A DNA stretch of 64,000 nt from Bigelowiella natans CCMP2755 (GCA_000320545.1 ADNK01000872.1:1-64000); one strand, 5' to 3'; counted from the first letter of the stretch, positions 39,860-55,113 are shown. A program made the numbers and translations. The notes: generated by a model not told the origin, from the sequence alone.

Positions 39860-40790
39860 AGAAATACCAAGCATGGCTAGCTTAAACTTCCTCTTATGCC
39901 TGTGCTCTGCGGGACACATGTCTAGATGTTGCTAATGAGAGAGTTTGAATAGGACACCATCCTACATCTATATTGTTGTATACCATTCGATTCGCATCAG
40001 ACCGTAGCGCATCTGCATGCACGAGTCTAGATGTCCGCGTAGTATCAGTAGTACTAGAGTACATCCTCACAGAGCACCATGTGACCATGTGTGTGCATGC
40101 ATAGATCTTCAAGTACGACTACATGCAGCAAGATTTTGTTGCACTAGCATAGTTCGCCAATGTAATATGTGTCATATATATGTAGATTGCATGCTCTAGC
40201 ACTCTCTAGCTCTGTCTGTAGTTACATTGCACTCGCACAACAGCTACTGATATAGACACGTTACATAGCTAATAACATGCGTACGCGTAGTAGGTGCCCT
40301 TGCGTTTCATGACGTCGCACACCAAACTAGCAAAAGCAAAACATGTGTGTGCATTGCACAACGCACAACACTGCATCTCTATCTAGATCTGTGGCACAGA
40401 AAGTACGGATGCAATTATGCACGACTAGATGAGATACGCTGATACGCTAGCATGATGGGCATGTTGCAGCACAAATTCAGCGACACGTACATACACACTT
40501 GAGCACAAAGTAATATCCATGTCAATTCCACGTGTCCATCACAATTAGTTAGGCTGCTGCTTTGAGAGCAATCTAGCAATGCTAGCTAGCTAGAGCAATG
40601 CTAGACACCAGACACAACGGCCTATATGTACGTAGGCTTTTAATCAATTGCTATGTGTTTAGCACCGATGTGTAAAACACGTCAGTACTGTGCTTATTTG
40701 ATCATTATGTGAGCGTGCGCGCTCATTCTACGTGACATTTGTAGCTTATACTTGGGGTGTTTATAGGAATCAAGCTGCTGTTGCGGCGTC
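39860..40790. other. CTAG/CATG-rich 3' spacer island 4
   Basis: Block downstream of CDC27. It contains runs such as CTAGCAATGCTAGCTAGCTA near 40571-40590, TGCATGCATAGATC near 40094-40107, and many GCATG, CTAG and ACGT motifs. No supported gene. Confidence 0.72.
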
Positions 40791-41083
40791 GCTCATCAAT
40801 TTATCGATCTATCTTCTGCAAAATAGAACAGAAATAACAACGACACATCTAGACACATCCAACAACATAGATGTGCATGTATACTGGTCTGCATAGCCAA
40901 GATACTAGAGGTGATGCCGTAATGAGTCGATGTTCGACACGTATTTCCATGAAGATAAATTTTTAGATCAGAGTAGCTTATAATACATTCAGCGAAGATT
41001 TTTTCGTACGATTGCTTCACTGCAATTGCACACTTAGCCTCGTTTAGGTCACGGAATCATACTAGACTGCAGTGCTAAAATTT
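40791..41083. other. Transition zone between island 4 and the membrane protein candidate
   Basis: A minus-strand open segment (KQSYEKIFAECIISYSDLKI, about 40960-41025) follows a plausible acceptor and could be a further 3' exon of the gene at 41084-42262, but the stop codon at 41084 comes first in the frame I favour. Confidence 0.35.
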
Positions 41084-42262
41084 TCATAGGGTTGAATTAT
41101 CGTTTCCCTCCTGGTCTTTGATCCATCCACTTAAACCGGAGACAAGAGATCCTAACATAAGCATGCCTATACAGGGAAAAGAGGGTTCATAAAGGTTGAT
41201 ACCTCGAGTTGTTCTGAAATTATGACTTTAGATGCTATATTATATTCTATTTCAGTAGGGTACCTAGTGCAGGTTGGAACACCAACGGCCACAAAGCATA
41301 CCTAAAAGAACATTACAAATGACTGAGAAAAGCTGGTAATATGATGCTTAATGAAAAAGTTAGCAAACCATGCAAGATAGATAGACTCGGTCTTAAATAT
41401 GAACTTCCCAGCAATCCCAGCCGCTAACCAAGCCAAACCTTGATTGTATGCTTGTGTTTTTTATGGAAGCTTTACAGTCAGGGTATATATTAACCAATAC
41501 AATTGACATTCTAATGATGATTCTTGTTTTATGCAGTTGACTGAAAACAACTACATCCTTCACATTTTGGTCATGGTAATGAGTTCCTTTCAATCATGGG
41601 TCAATCATGGGCAATAATGATCTTCTTAATTGTCAATCGCTTACTTGCTAGGACAAAAAAAAAGTCTGCAATGAGAAACGTATCAATGGAGCTTTTGAGA
41701 CTATCGAATGAAATAGCTACGTCCATCTTTATCAGGGTAGAGGAAGTAGGACACGACGTGGAAAGCACGAAACAACAAAGGAATTATTATCAGAAAATGA
41801 TTAACATCTAGAGAGAAGGGGTGGGGGAGAATAAAGACGGGATGTCCACACAATGTAATGCATGGGATCACTAAAGGTGTGCGCGTGCGCGCGCGTGTGT
41901 GTGTCCTCGTAAATCTTAAATAGGTATGTTCATTCAGACTCAAATAAAATGCAAAATTATCACATGATAGAGTACATTGGAATTTTCAGGAAGTTGTTGA
42001 TCCTCAAGTCTTCTTTGCCTTTCGGTCTCCATTTCGAGTTTCTCATACGGATTAACATCGGAGTCCCTCTCGGAGTCGCTACTAGATGAAGCCCTCAGCC
42101 TCGGAGGTTGATGGCCGCGTCGGTGTGCGGTAATTCTTACTCCAAAAATGTGGGGAGGCAATGGCCGACTCCTTGTTCCTGTGAGTGGCTTCGAGTGGCA
42201 TTGACGTGAGGGCAATGTTGCTAATGTTTTCAATGAGATCAGCGCAAGTGAAAAGAGGAGCA
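41084..42262 (-). CDS. Probable multi-pass membrane protein with N-terminal targeting leader
   Basis: Several minus-strand segments look like exons of one membrane protein, though not all joins are resolved. The 5' exon starts at the ATG at 42262 with a hydrophobic leader (MLLFSLALISLKTLATL), followed by an Arg/Ser-rich, acid-poor stretch (RITAHRRGHQPPRLRASSSS), then an acidic linker (NPYEKLEMETERQRRLEDQQ). Downstream are hydrophobic segments: NHFLIIIPLLFRAFHVVSYF with YPDKDG (~41710-41815), GLAWLAAGIAGKFIFKTES (~41390-41440), VCFVAVGVPTCTR (~41255-41300) and SFPCIGMLMLGSLVSGLSGW before the TGA at 41084. The leader resembles the signal-plus-transit peptides of nucleus-encoded proteins of secondary plastids, which is an inference only. 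The family is not recognised. Confidence 0.4.
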
Positions 42263-42619
42263 TGCTGACTCGTTCTCTATTTCGATGTTTTCTATCGTGT
42301 GGGTTAAAACTCAAGTTGTGTGGATGGTGTGGTTGGTAGTTATTGTCTTCCTCTTGAGATCTCCCTTCGGGTGTAGGTGAGGGGTAGGGGTCTCTTGGAA
42401 TGATGTTGTTGTAGTTGTTGTAGTAGTAGTAGTAGTTGTTGTTGTTGTTGTTGTTGTTGTTGTTGATGATGATGTTTGTTAGTTAGTTAGTTATTCTGTT
42501 CGCGTCCTTGACTTCCCAGCTATGTTAGTGGATGTTGTCTCATAACGGACATTGCGAAAGTCAAAAATTGTATGATAAAACATAGTAAAATTTTTGACTT
42601 ATAGGACTAATAAACGTAG

Positions 42620-42651
<32 letters not shown>

Positions 42652-42979
42652 GAGTTGTTGAGTTGTTGCAGGAAGTAGTCAAACCCATCAACGTCGGCAT
42701 CGTTCATGTTCCCGACCCTGAAAGGACTACGTAGATCTACCAAGTCATGCCATTTTGGCAAACCAGCTAGTTGATTTGCTAGTCACAGTCCTCACTGAAA
42801 CCAGTTCGAGGCACTGCATTTTGCACGCTGCAAGTGTCTTGCAACACTTTGGAAATGTAGTTTTTCATCATTGTTTCATTGTTTCTACAGGAGGAACTGC
42901 GACAACATCCACTGTGAAAATCATTTCGTTGAAAAAACACCTGGGAAGGCAAGGACGCGAACAGAAATGACTCCTCCAA
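42263..42979. other. Microsatellite-rich spacer with (GTT)n tracts
   Basis: Holds (TTG)n/(TAG)n runs at 42410-42470 and (GTT)n at 42617-42670, plus four TTAG units at 42479-42493. No supported gene. The segment is upstream of the membrane protein candidate and probably includes its promoter. Confidence 0.5.
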
Positions 42980-43554
42980 CTTCATGCCATCCACAACCAG
43001 CAGGGGCAATGTCTCCGCAAAAACCGGGGATGTTGTGGCTGGCGTGAAGCTTGTGCATCCGAGTGGACCATGAAGGTGTGGTCCATGGGCCCGGATTTTT
43101 CGCTTGGGGTTTGAAGGTGTGGTGTTCTTGCCTGCGCGTGTGTTGTGCACGTGCGTGCGTCACATTCATTGCGTCTGTGATCTGGACAAATTTGAAATGA
43201 AAGTTTTTTTCTTGTGACGCTGCCTCATGTGATCTGTGGTCTAGACCTCTCTCTCTCTCTCTCTTATACTCTCTCTCTCTCTCTCCAAACGCACAGTTGA
43301 ATGATGCACGTGTGCACGTTCGCGTGCACATCTAGACGTCTAGACATGCAAGTGGACAAATGGATGGCACCCCCAGACCCCACGCTGGCACGCCGCACAC
43401 TTGCCATTTGCACATGCACGCATGTTTGTCATCATGGTTAGCTGTCTGTGCCGCCCTCATGTGCTTAACCATCAGCCAACCCACGCGAAAAACATGAAAA
43501 GCCATCTTTGTGTTGCGGTGGCGTGACATGTCATCGTCACATTCACTGCAGCAA
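42980..43554. other. CTAG/CATG-rich 3' spacer island 5
   Basis: Short island directly abutting the NSUN5 stop codon. It carries CTAGACGTCTAGACATG near 43331-43347, several GTGCACG motifs and a (CT)n run at 43246-43285. On the plus strand, 42977-43075 reads MPSTTSRGNVSAKTGDVVAG with ordinary composition and may be another decayed coding piece, but it matches nothing I know. Confidence 0.62.
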
Positions 43555-45977
<2,423 letters not shown>

Positions 45978-46487
45978 GTTTATGGCCTTATTATCTCTAT
46001 GAACGAGGCGGGATCAGGATCAGAGTGTAATCCAAACTTATAGAGAATACCCTAAATACACCCCAACAGATGCTTCAAGTTTCCCTTGATATTCGGCACA
46101 GCAGCACACACACACACACACGCTTCAATCGGGTATTTGGGCAGAGCCATTGCGAGTACTACTACTCCCCATTATTATTATTATTATTATTATTTTTGAT
46201 CTCGTAGCTCTCCGACACCATCATCAATAGGGGGTTGTCGTACACATAATTACCGACTAGATTCATCTGTTGCTCTACTCACTATTTGGTAGGTGCGACA
46301 AGGAAATATTGGTGTCGTCGTGTGTGAATGTGTGCGTGTGTTTGTGTGTGTGTATCTGTATTCAGTTACGATAGATCTACCTCGAGTCATCATCGTATCA
46401 TTATCATCATGTGTAACTACTCGTAACTAACTACTACGAAGAAGGGGGAGGAGAAGGAAGAGTATGATCATAGTAGTAGTGTAACAG
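45978..46487. promoter_or_regulatory. Short divergent spacer between NSUN5 and the membrane glycoprotein gene
   Basis: About 510 bases separate two start codons. Contents are a (CA)n run at 46106-46121, (TTA)n at 46169-46195 and a TG-rich stretch near 46318-46350. No island-type palindromes are present. It presumably holds both promoters. Confidence 0.5.
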
Positions 46488-47030
46488 ATGATAGAGAGAT
46501 TAAGAAAGCATGATGGGCTGCTGTGGATTATATCCTTATTGCTCTCGGTAACAACTGCGAACTGCAAATTGGACTCTAAAGGTTTGGTAGTATAATAGCT
46601 ACTAAAGTCATTGGGATGATGACATATGGGTATTTGATCGGAGAGATGTGGGAAAGTTTCGGAGCGGATATGAATGTCCATAATCTACAATCGTATACTG
46701 AAACCAAAACAAAAAATATATCATTGTCATGGTCACCATTTATTTTGTATCAAGAATTAAAGCGACCGCGCACAAGCACCTTACTTTTTTCTCTTACTTT
46801 AACGCACCCCCCTCCTCATATAAAACTTACCATCACTCGATAATCCAGAGTGGGCTGAATGGCACTTTTTCAACACTCCTGGATGCAGAGACCACACCGA
46901 AGGCGCCTTTCAGTTTGTCAAAGTCCCTCCATCCTTAACAAATACACACTTGACGTACAAATACACGTGTACTCATCTATAGTGGATCATGTATGTAAGA
47001 AATATGAGGAAATCGTAGACGAATTCACAT

Positions 47031-47062
<32 letters not shown>

Positions 47063-48113
47063 AATGTATCTTTGATAGTATGGAAACTGCCATGAAGACA
47101 CGTGGACTGCCCGAGGATTTGTTAAGTATCACTATCCTAACATAGTGGAAGTTTTTGGCACAGACATTACTTGCCAGGTAATATTGATAGCAAAATCACG
47201 TTATTCTGGTGGGAACATAAGTAACTGATTCTATTGCTGTACACCCTGACCTCCTCCTCCTTGTCGTGAAAGAATCCACTAGGGAACGAAACATTAGGAA
47301 TAGGAAACTGTACGGAGCAAAGAGCATTCCTAGGTTGTACTTGTTTAAAGAATTAAGTGATGTACTATGACTCCAATCAGTTTCTATCCAACGAGTCTTA
47401 ATTGATTCACCTCCATCTCCAACGAGTATTTAATTGACTGCACTAAGCTCCTACTGTTATTGCTTTCAAGGTCCCTCCTCAGTAAAAGCAGCGACAGAAT
47501 CTTTAGATGATGTTGTCAAGGTACTACTACTACTACAATTGAAAGGGGTGTTACGCACAAAATCATACGTAGTAGTCCTTGCAAGAAATATAAGCAATAC
47601 TATCACAGGTGGTATTTCGCTATGAGAAGCACGACCCTGAGGAAGAGGAGGAAACGATCATCACTTGCACGAATCGTCTCAATGGAACCCAAACTGATCA
47701 AATATACGAAATACTCGCTATGAAACGTGGATTTTGTGACAATGGAATGATGGCATCGTGCTACCTTGATAGTCACTACTATCAAGAGAATTTCGAAAGC
47801 TCATGGTAACTGTGGAGAAGACTAATTTAAATGGAATCATCATTCAATTTTATTTTGAAGCAATACGTGTTATACCACTACTAATGCTATTACCGCTATC
47901 ACTATTACTACCGTTAAAGGTGTCCAAATTATCCTAAAAATGTGACGACATGGTTGCAATCTAGTGCAGCTACGACAGTCTGCCAAGAGGTTCGGTCAGG
48001 TTTTCAGGTAGTAGTAGTAACCGTATAAATGCATCTTACAACCTCAACTACTCTGTATCTTCCTGCCCTCTGCTGCTGCTTCTGCTGTATCTCTTCTCAG
48101 TCATATCCCCCAA

Positions 48114-48167
<54 letters not shown>

Positions 48168-48495
48168 CCACTAACATCTGCAAATCATCTCAAACACCTC
48201 ACGCAAATCGAGCAAACTAGTGTGTTTTCTCCGTCCGTCCCTCTAGTTGCTCGGTTCCGAGATCTATGTACTCGCTTGTGAGAGCACTGTCCTGGCCGAA
48301 GCTATCTTAAGCGCTGGAATTCCCAACAAAACAAATCCTTTCTACAATGCTAGTGAAAGATATTCCCAGCAAGGACTTAGCAGTAGTTCTCCAGCACCAC
48401 GGCATTGTAGTGTCACTATGTTTAACGGGACCACCATTCCAGACAATTTCAACCAGCGCTTCAACGAGTAAGATACTACTATTTTAATATATATA

Positions 48496-48530
<35 letters not shown>

Positions 48531-50276
48531 CACATAATAGAGCAATGTATATAGTTCAAAGTTCTCGAGAAATATTTGCGGAAATGCCGAGTACATTGTG
48601 TATGAAATGGACTGAGTGTTGAATCCTAAATTATGCTCGTTACTAATAACTGATAGCCCATGCACGTTGCTAATCCTATCGCTTATTTCCACCTATCCTG
48701 CCAGATTTATGCCTTCTGTCTCTGATTGGAACGAGGAATGGGTATTAGAACTATGCTTCAAACTACCAGAGGACTTCAACGCAACAGATTGGGAAGGAGA
48801 GGAGGCTCTTATGGGGTCCGATGTCTACGAAGAAGGGTGCTTTCGCTTTATATCACACATTATTCCGGATATTGACATGTGTGCAATCTATTTTTTAATT
48901 GATTATAGTGTTGTATAGTTGTTGTGGTGAAATATAGTGCAGTATTATTATTGTTATTATCATCATTATTATTGTTGCGACAGGTACGCTTATGCGTTCA
49001 TCGATAAATATGGCTTCGGTTTTAACAAGAAAGGCGAGCCATTACCTCCCCAAAATCCTTGGTTCGCACAATATGGAGTTCCAGAGCGAGTTGGAAGAGT
49101 AGAATTAGCACTTTTCTCGCCTGAAGAAGAGTACTGTGTGACAGTTGATTCACATGATATGATAAACAATTTCCCTTGCTTTACCACTATCTTGTGGTCG
49201 CATCTGAAAGAGGTACTACTACTATCACTAATAATATTACTACTACTCAGATATTAGTAGGTCTCTAATACCGAATAATATAAATAATAATCATTATAAT
49301 ACGTTTTGAATGCATTCTACCCTATTATACGCATCAAACCACCACGTTTACATTATTGCCTTCTTGAGAAGGATTTCCTCCAACTTTTGTTCCGTCGTTT
49401 TTTTGCATCATCAGGTGATAACCGTGCGCCATTGGGACGGCAACATCACCTACGATCATGTTCCTGACCTTATAGGAGCAACCAATTCCACTTTTGGAAA
49501 TTTTTCCGGAAGTATAACGCTTATTAGATTTCACCAGTCAGGAAACAAGTACTGCGATGACCTTGAATCAAGCCGCCTCACAAGATCACCATCTGTAGAA
49601 GTCCCCACTCAATCTCCACAACTGGAGCCAACTGTGCCGTCGTCACCAACAACCTTGAGTCCATCATCATCGAGCTACTACTACTACTACTCTCAATACT
49701 TTCTGGATGATTCTTCTCTGGCTTGCTCGAGCCAGCAGGTCAACTTTAGCGGAGCAACTTTCGTTTGTGGAGATTGTAAGGTAATACTTAACCTCTCCTT
49801 CCCTCCATCTGTTTCACTCTCTATGTGTGCGTGCATTGTAGGTGCTTTTTTTGGGTGTGCTGTCCACTTATTTGCGATGTTTTCTTGATTCGAATTTACC
49901 AGTTTTCTTGTTCAGATGAAATGATGTTTAATATATTCAAATAGAATGAAAACAACAACATCATTTTGCTTGTGTAGGTTATAGTGTCGGACATTTCCAA
50001 GATGAGAACTTGTGATAACTACTGTGCACACCACAGGTTGAGGTACTGATTCTTGATCAGACTTTATGATGTATGTCCTTAATTGAGGAGTTATGAAATC
50101 ATCATCATTATCATGTGGATATGATAAAATTCAAACAAGAAAGTGACTGCTATCTCATCTTATATTCTATAAATAAGGTGCAAAACAAGTTACCTTCAGT
50201 ATAGCTGTAACGATATATCAGAGAGCGAATACCGGTAAGAGAAGTAGTAGTAGTGGTGGTAGTAGTACTGATTAGG

Positions 50277-50318
<42 letters not shown>

Positions 50319-51111
50319 ACATGCACCTATTCCAGAAGCCTCCTCCGTATAATAGTGTTCTTCATGATGCAGTAGCATCAGCATCATACTACTACCAGCA
50401 CCATTCTTTCGTGATCCATCCCAAACGTCGTCGTCGCTGCCTCTCCTCGTACCATCGTTTAACCTCGGCCTTCTTATCCTCTCAGCAGCAGCGTAATCAT
50501 TATTGATTATATTTATTCATTTTTTTTGTCAGATGTTCTTATGACTGGACTAGCTCCTTCTCCTCCTCCTCCGTGAGAATTCAGGATAATGTATTATGCG
50601 TCTGCTCTACTGAAGCGGTGGAGGAGTCTCAGGGCAACAACATGGTTGTGGTGATGATGATTCTAACAGTAAAAGTAGAAAGGGGATATTTAATAATGCT
50701 AAGGAGTAATACTTCTACGTATGTAACAGGTAGTTAGCGTGACAACGAGCAGCGTCTTTCACAGTCTTCAACTCAGTACAATGAATAGCACAGAGCAACT
50801 GCAATTTCAAACCGAATATAAAAATGCGCTCTCCTCTTATATAGCGGTGATAATAAATAATATAAGCTTCGTGGACATGTCTTCATTTAGATTAGTGAGA
50901 CCTTAATCCGTCTAAACAGTCAATTATCAAATATCTTATTGTGTTAAGAACGACTTGCCGTATTGCAGATTCCGCCAGACTGGGTTAGTATCCTTGATGT
51001 ACGAAGTGGAAGCACTATAGTGGACACGAGAGTAATTCATTTCTAATGAGATATATTTATTCATTCCACTCCCCTCACTAATGTTCCCTCCCTCTTTCCC
51101 TCTCTCCTTCC

Positions 51112-51195
<84 letters not shown>

Positions 51196-52004
51196 ATTGT
51201 GTGTCTGGGTCTTGTTTGTACTCTGGAGTCAATTAATACCACTCATTTCAGCTAATTATTTCATAAGATACGTATGTTTGGCGATATCCAAGCAAGTTCA
51301 TTCTCTTCTCAGGTGTATATTTTTCAGTAGCACAAACAATATTTGGTTGCGTACATTATGAAGGATGCATTCATTTTTCAAATAAAACAAATTACGACGT
51401 ATTTACAGATTTAGAAAATATGTTGGTTAGTGCTCAATGGCATTATATTCTTTCAGGCACGGACAAACGCTACGAATATCTCTCGGCACAGTACGAACGA
51501 CAACAAAATACATGATGCTGAAAATGGAACAATTCTAGAGAAAATAACTACATAAAATCACGCTTAGACACACATGCTTGTAAAACGGCCAGGTTTATAA
51601 GTACTTATGGATCTCCAAGCTTCCCAAATCTCCACACCACTGTAATTGGATCGATTTCACCCACATCATCACCCTCAACGTACGAAGCTTCAAAAAATAA
51701 GGAGGTACGATATCTGTTAGAGAAGAAAGTCATCCATTCGTACCAACACGCCGTAAATGATATTTACTGAGCATCGGTTTGTTACTCTTAGTCCGCTTTC
51801 ATTACGGTGCTGGTAGTTGTGTTCTCGTTGTCGTTCCTGGCGTTTGCAGGCAGTTGCTACATGTGTTGGTGGTGGAGAATCAAAATATCCAAAAAAGTAT
51901 CTAGCTTTGGGAACGCTTCTTCTGTCAATGCCAATGATAGTGGTGGTAGTGGGATGCAAGTGTCACCCACAACACTGACCTCTTGCTCGAAAACTGCCTG
52001 GTAA
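46488..52004 (+). CDS. Cysteine-rich type I membrane glycoprotein
   Basis: Signal peptide at the ATG at 46488 (RKHDGLLWIISLLLSVTTAN), joined in phase to an exon at 46849 (EWAEWHFFNTPGCRDHTEG). About 15 further exons with ectodomain features follow: YGNCHEDTWTARGFVKYHYP, VVFRYEKHDPEEEEETIITC, LLGSEIYVLACESTVLAEAI, FMPSVSDWNEEWVLELCF, YAYAFIDKYGFGFNKKGEPL and VITVRHWDGNITYDHVPDLI. There are many Cys and N-glycosylation sequons (NAS, NGT, NAT, NST, NFS). A Thr/Pro/Ser stalk is followed by a Cys-rich module with CDNYCAHHRLRC ending LCVCS. The last exon gives one membrane helix (FITVLVVVFSLSFLAFAGSC), a WWWRIKISKK stop-transfer and a short Ser-rich cytoplasmic tail ending at 52004. The family is not recognised. 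Exons near 47140-47520 and 50700-51540 are uncertain. Confidence 0.65.
50281..50317. repeat. (CA)n microsatellite
   Basis: Uninterrupted CA repeat of about 37 bases in an intron of the membrane glycoprotein gene. A (TC)n run at 51117-51153 followed directly by (TG)n at 51157-51194 lies in a later intron. Confidence 0.9.
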
Positions 52005-52620
52005 GTATTATCGATGCGAGTCAGCTGAGCAAAATTACTTCAATGTCTGAGCAAGCATGCATGGCATCATGGCAGAGTAAGTGGACGATCTAAATCACGC
52101 ATTCACGAATTGTTGCGACCACATATAACACATTGAATGAAGCTTGCATGGAATCTGCCAATCCAGATAGTGGCATGGCAATGGGTAAATAAACAATGCA
52201 TCGCATGCACGTCAACATGAAACAGGCATTTCCTGCGCATCGTCAAAGAACTAATACGCAAGATGCAGCTTGGGAGCATGAAGCCGCAGCCATGCTAGCA
52301 CGTGTCATTTGATTTTTTCAAATTTTCATTTTTCGCTTAGTTCGGCTCATTTTATACGCTATAGTAGACTAGAGCATGTGTGCCCCATGCTAGCATGCGC
52401 GTACTAGCGCATACCATGTACATTTCCACCTTCGTGCACATACATGAAGTCTACTAGAGCGTGAACGTCTGTCCATTGTCGCCATTTGATGAATTGTCCC
52501 TTTGTGATGTGAGATCATCAGTGCCCATTTGTTGCCATTTGAGAATGAAGAAATTACAGGTCAAATTAAGCATTTGAAGCTGTCCAAGCTCGCGCTAAAA
52601 TCGTTCGAATTTATTACTTC
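52005..52620. other. CTAG/CATG-rich 3' spacer island 6
   Basis: Spacer between the convergent 3' ends of the membrane glycoprotein and COMMD genes. It has GCATGCATGGCATCATGGC near 52055-52073, GCTAGCATGCGCGTACTAGCGC near 52390-52411 and several TGCATG motifs. No gene. Confidence 0.7.
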
Positions 52621-53480
52621 TTACGACTGAGATGAGATATTGTCTATGTGAGACTCTATCTTATCCAGTTCAGCAATAACCTTGTCGAGGCCATTTCGGT
52701 CCAATTCGCAGTGGACAACGTCGGAAACTTTGTCCTGCATTCCATTGCATTTTGTAAGTGGATATATGAAGGTACATTCAGGTAACTAAGGGGTACACCT
52801 GATTTTTCAAGCTCAATCGGATTATGGCAGTAGGCTCATTGATATCAGGGATGTTCTTCGAGTTTGACTTTACATCAATTCTCCAAGAGAACTCTGATGA
52901 TTTACATTTGCTTAAAAGACATCCTATTTCCGTGAAGAACTAAGATCTAACCTCGTAAGTCATTGTTCCATACAGTTTTGCTTACGATTGCCTTATGTAT
53001 CTGCAAGTATGCGTGCACCAAAAATTCAAACAGATCATGTATATTCAGCAAATTTCCAAAATTTCTAACCTTCGTGCTTTCTGTTTTCCACACATGGCTC
53101 AGAACCTGTAAAAAGCTCCATTTGAAATGTGATGTAATGTAGAATCATGCTAGCTTAGATTCACCTTTTTGTGTTCATCAGAAAGTTCCTGCTGATCGAC
53201 TTCTTGCTCGAAGCGACTCAAAGTCCAATTTCCCCTCCCTGCTCTGCGGAGCAGTCTCTCACATGAACCAAGGAAGTCATTTATTTCTAGATATCAAAAC
53301 AGCTTCAGAAATTAAACACAAAAAAGTTTTCGTTTCTCTACTTTGACTCCCCATCTTAGAGTCTGAGAATATTTTATCCTGCACTTCTTTGTCCATCGCT
53401 CCACTTTCTCCATAGAACCCCCTCTTAACAAGCTGGCGCAGCAGCGCAAGGAATAACTGGCCAGAGAGATCGTTATCCAT
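52621..53480 (-). CDS. COMM-domain protein
   Basis: COMMD-family protein; these proteins form the Commander assembly with CCDC22/CCDC93 and act in endosomal sorting. Exons 53480-53342, 53286-53165, 53105-53070, 53000-52986, 52939-52799 and 52734-52621 join in phase, giving 188 residues, the usual size. The N-terminal helical HN domain (QLFLALLRQLVKRGFYGESG, LGSCERLLRRAGRGNW) is followed by the C-terminal COMM domain with its hallmark Trp strand (SSEFSWRIDVKSNSKN), then PTAIIRLSLKNQ and a final helix (LDKVIAELDKIESHID). One exon (IHKAI) is only 15 bases. The ATG at 53480 was chosen; an upstream extension to ~53600 is possible. Which of the ten COMMD types it is cannot be said. Confidence 0.85.
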
Positions 53481-53639
53481 AGCTCCTGAAATCATTTCAA
53501 TTGTAATCACATCGATAAATCTAAAAAGAAACTTTATTTCAAACTTCCGTAGATGGGGCCTCACGGGGGAGCAGACCAAATCGTTGGATTTATTTCTCAT
53601 ACGGGAAAAGGATGGGATTTTGATCTTGCGACAACCTAA

Positions 53640-54900
53640 ATGTTAAATGAATCAACTCAAGCATTGAAAACACTTCGTTCACTCGCTTCACTCCATGGCT
53701 TCACTCGTGTCCGTGAACCTTTCTTTCTTTCTTTCTTCGAATCAAGCAATGGAACCATGTGTTCATTCATTCATTCATTCAATCAATCAATGAAAGCGTT
53801 TCTTTCTTTCCTTTTTGGAATCACTTGCAGCTTGTTGTCTGTGCATCGCTAGATCGTGTTGAGCGTCATGCAGTCGATGTTGATCCCCAATGCTTCAATG
53901 TTTCACTCACACAAGCACTAGCCAGACAGCACCTGATCGTCCTGTCAGTGTTGTCAGGTGTGGAACGCCAGAATGCACACTGTGTGAAGAAGTGTGCTAG
54001 TGTGTGCTAGCAATGCTAGAATGTGCCAATTGTTCTGCTAGTCTGGTCCAGTGGTGTTGAACGGCGATCGCATCAGTCGTGAAAACACGAACGTTGTCAC
54101 ATCAGTCTAGCAGTGCGTGTTCGCTCTAGCGCTGCAAGTCCACCGAAAGTGATTGATGAGCACTTTGTGCAAATCACGCCAGCGTGGCGCACGTGCGCGC
54201 ACGCGCAGACCACAACGTCATTCATTGCATGCATTGTGAATTGCAGAGCACAGCAATCTAGCAATGGCACGTGCACGCTGTGACGCACATGTCATGTGCA
54301 TTGATGTCACATGTCTGTCATGAGTGTGCTTGTGCTCATCATGGACACAGTAATAACATGTGTGCATCACACATGTGACATCACATGTCCATCATGTGAC
54401 CTGCAAGACACTCCGATCCAGCACTGCTAGACTGCTAGACTGCTAGACTGCTAGACTGTGCATGTCTGCTAGTCAGGCCTACTAGCTGCTAACAGCGCTA
54501 GAGCGTGCGCTGTGAACAGAACTCCAGCATGTCACATAGATGTGCCGCACGCTCTGTTAGCGCTGTGAGGCATGAGGCACCCGCTTGTCTACGTGTCCTC
54601 AGCACGCGGATGCATCATGAGCTAGATGGCCGCACAGCAGTCTAGCCTAGTTGCAGTGCCACGATGTGCACACACCTAAATCTAGACATGCATCTAGGCA
54701 GGCATGCACATGTGTCACACCGCACAACCCAAAATTTCACTGCCTAGTTAGTGCAGCAAATTTAGCACTAGAGCAAGTCGCGTCGCATGGTACACGCTGC
54801 TGCCCTTCATATCACATCACCCATGCACATTTATCATCACGATCACACACATTGCATCGCTGGCACGCGAACCCTACCCAAATTTATCAATAATAAAACT
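53640..54900. other. CTAG/CATG-rich 3' spacer island 7
   Basis: The densest island. By eye I count 23 CTAG sites in 53821-54780, against about 4 expected by chance. It includes a short tandem array of the octamer CTAGACTG at ~54427-54458 and alternating ACATGTG/CACATGT motifs at 54290-54400. Open frames have no family resemblance. It lies between the COMMD 5' end and the AP-1 mu 3' end. Confidence 0.75.
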
Positions 54901-55113
54901 CCAAATGACAACCAGCAAATTCCTTGGTAGTAACTCATAGTGTATCGTGTTAACTAGAAAAATCGACGACCAACTTACATGCAGACACGCACACGCTCGT
55001 CATGTACACAAATATAACACATATCCAAGTAAGGTGCATTTTTAAGGTGTATCGTAACACTCAAATAAAATCGGGATATTTTTTGGCCTTAAAAGCTGTC
55101 CGTGGCAACATCA
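54901..55113. other. Short AT-rich 3' flank of AP-1 mu
   Basis: AT-rich segment between island 7 and the AP-1 mu stop codon, with CAATAATAAAACTCC near 54888-54902, where the AATAAA lies on the strand opposite to the gene. In minus sense nothing beyond a likely 3' untranslated region is seen. Confidence 0.4.
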
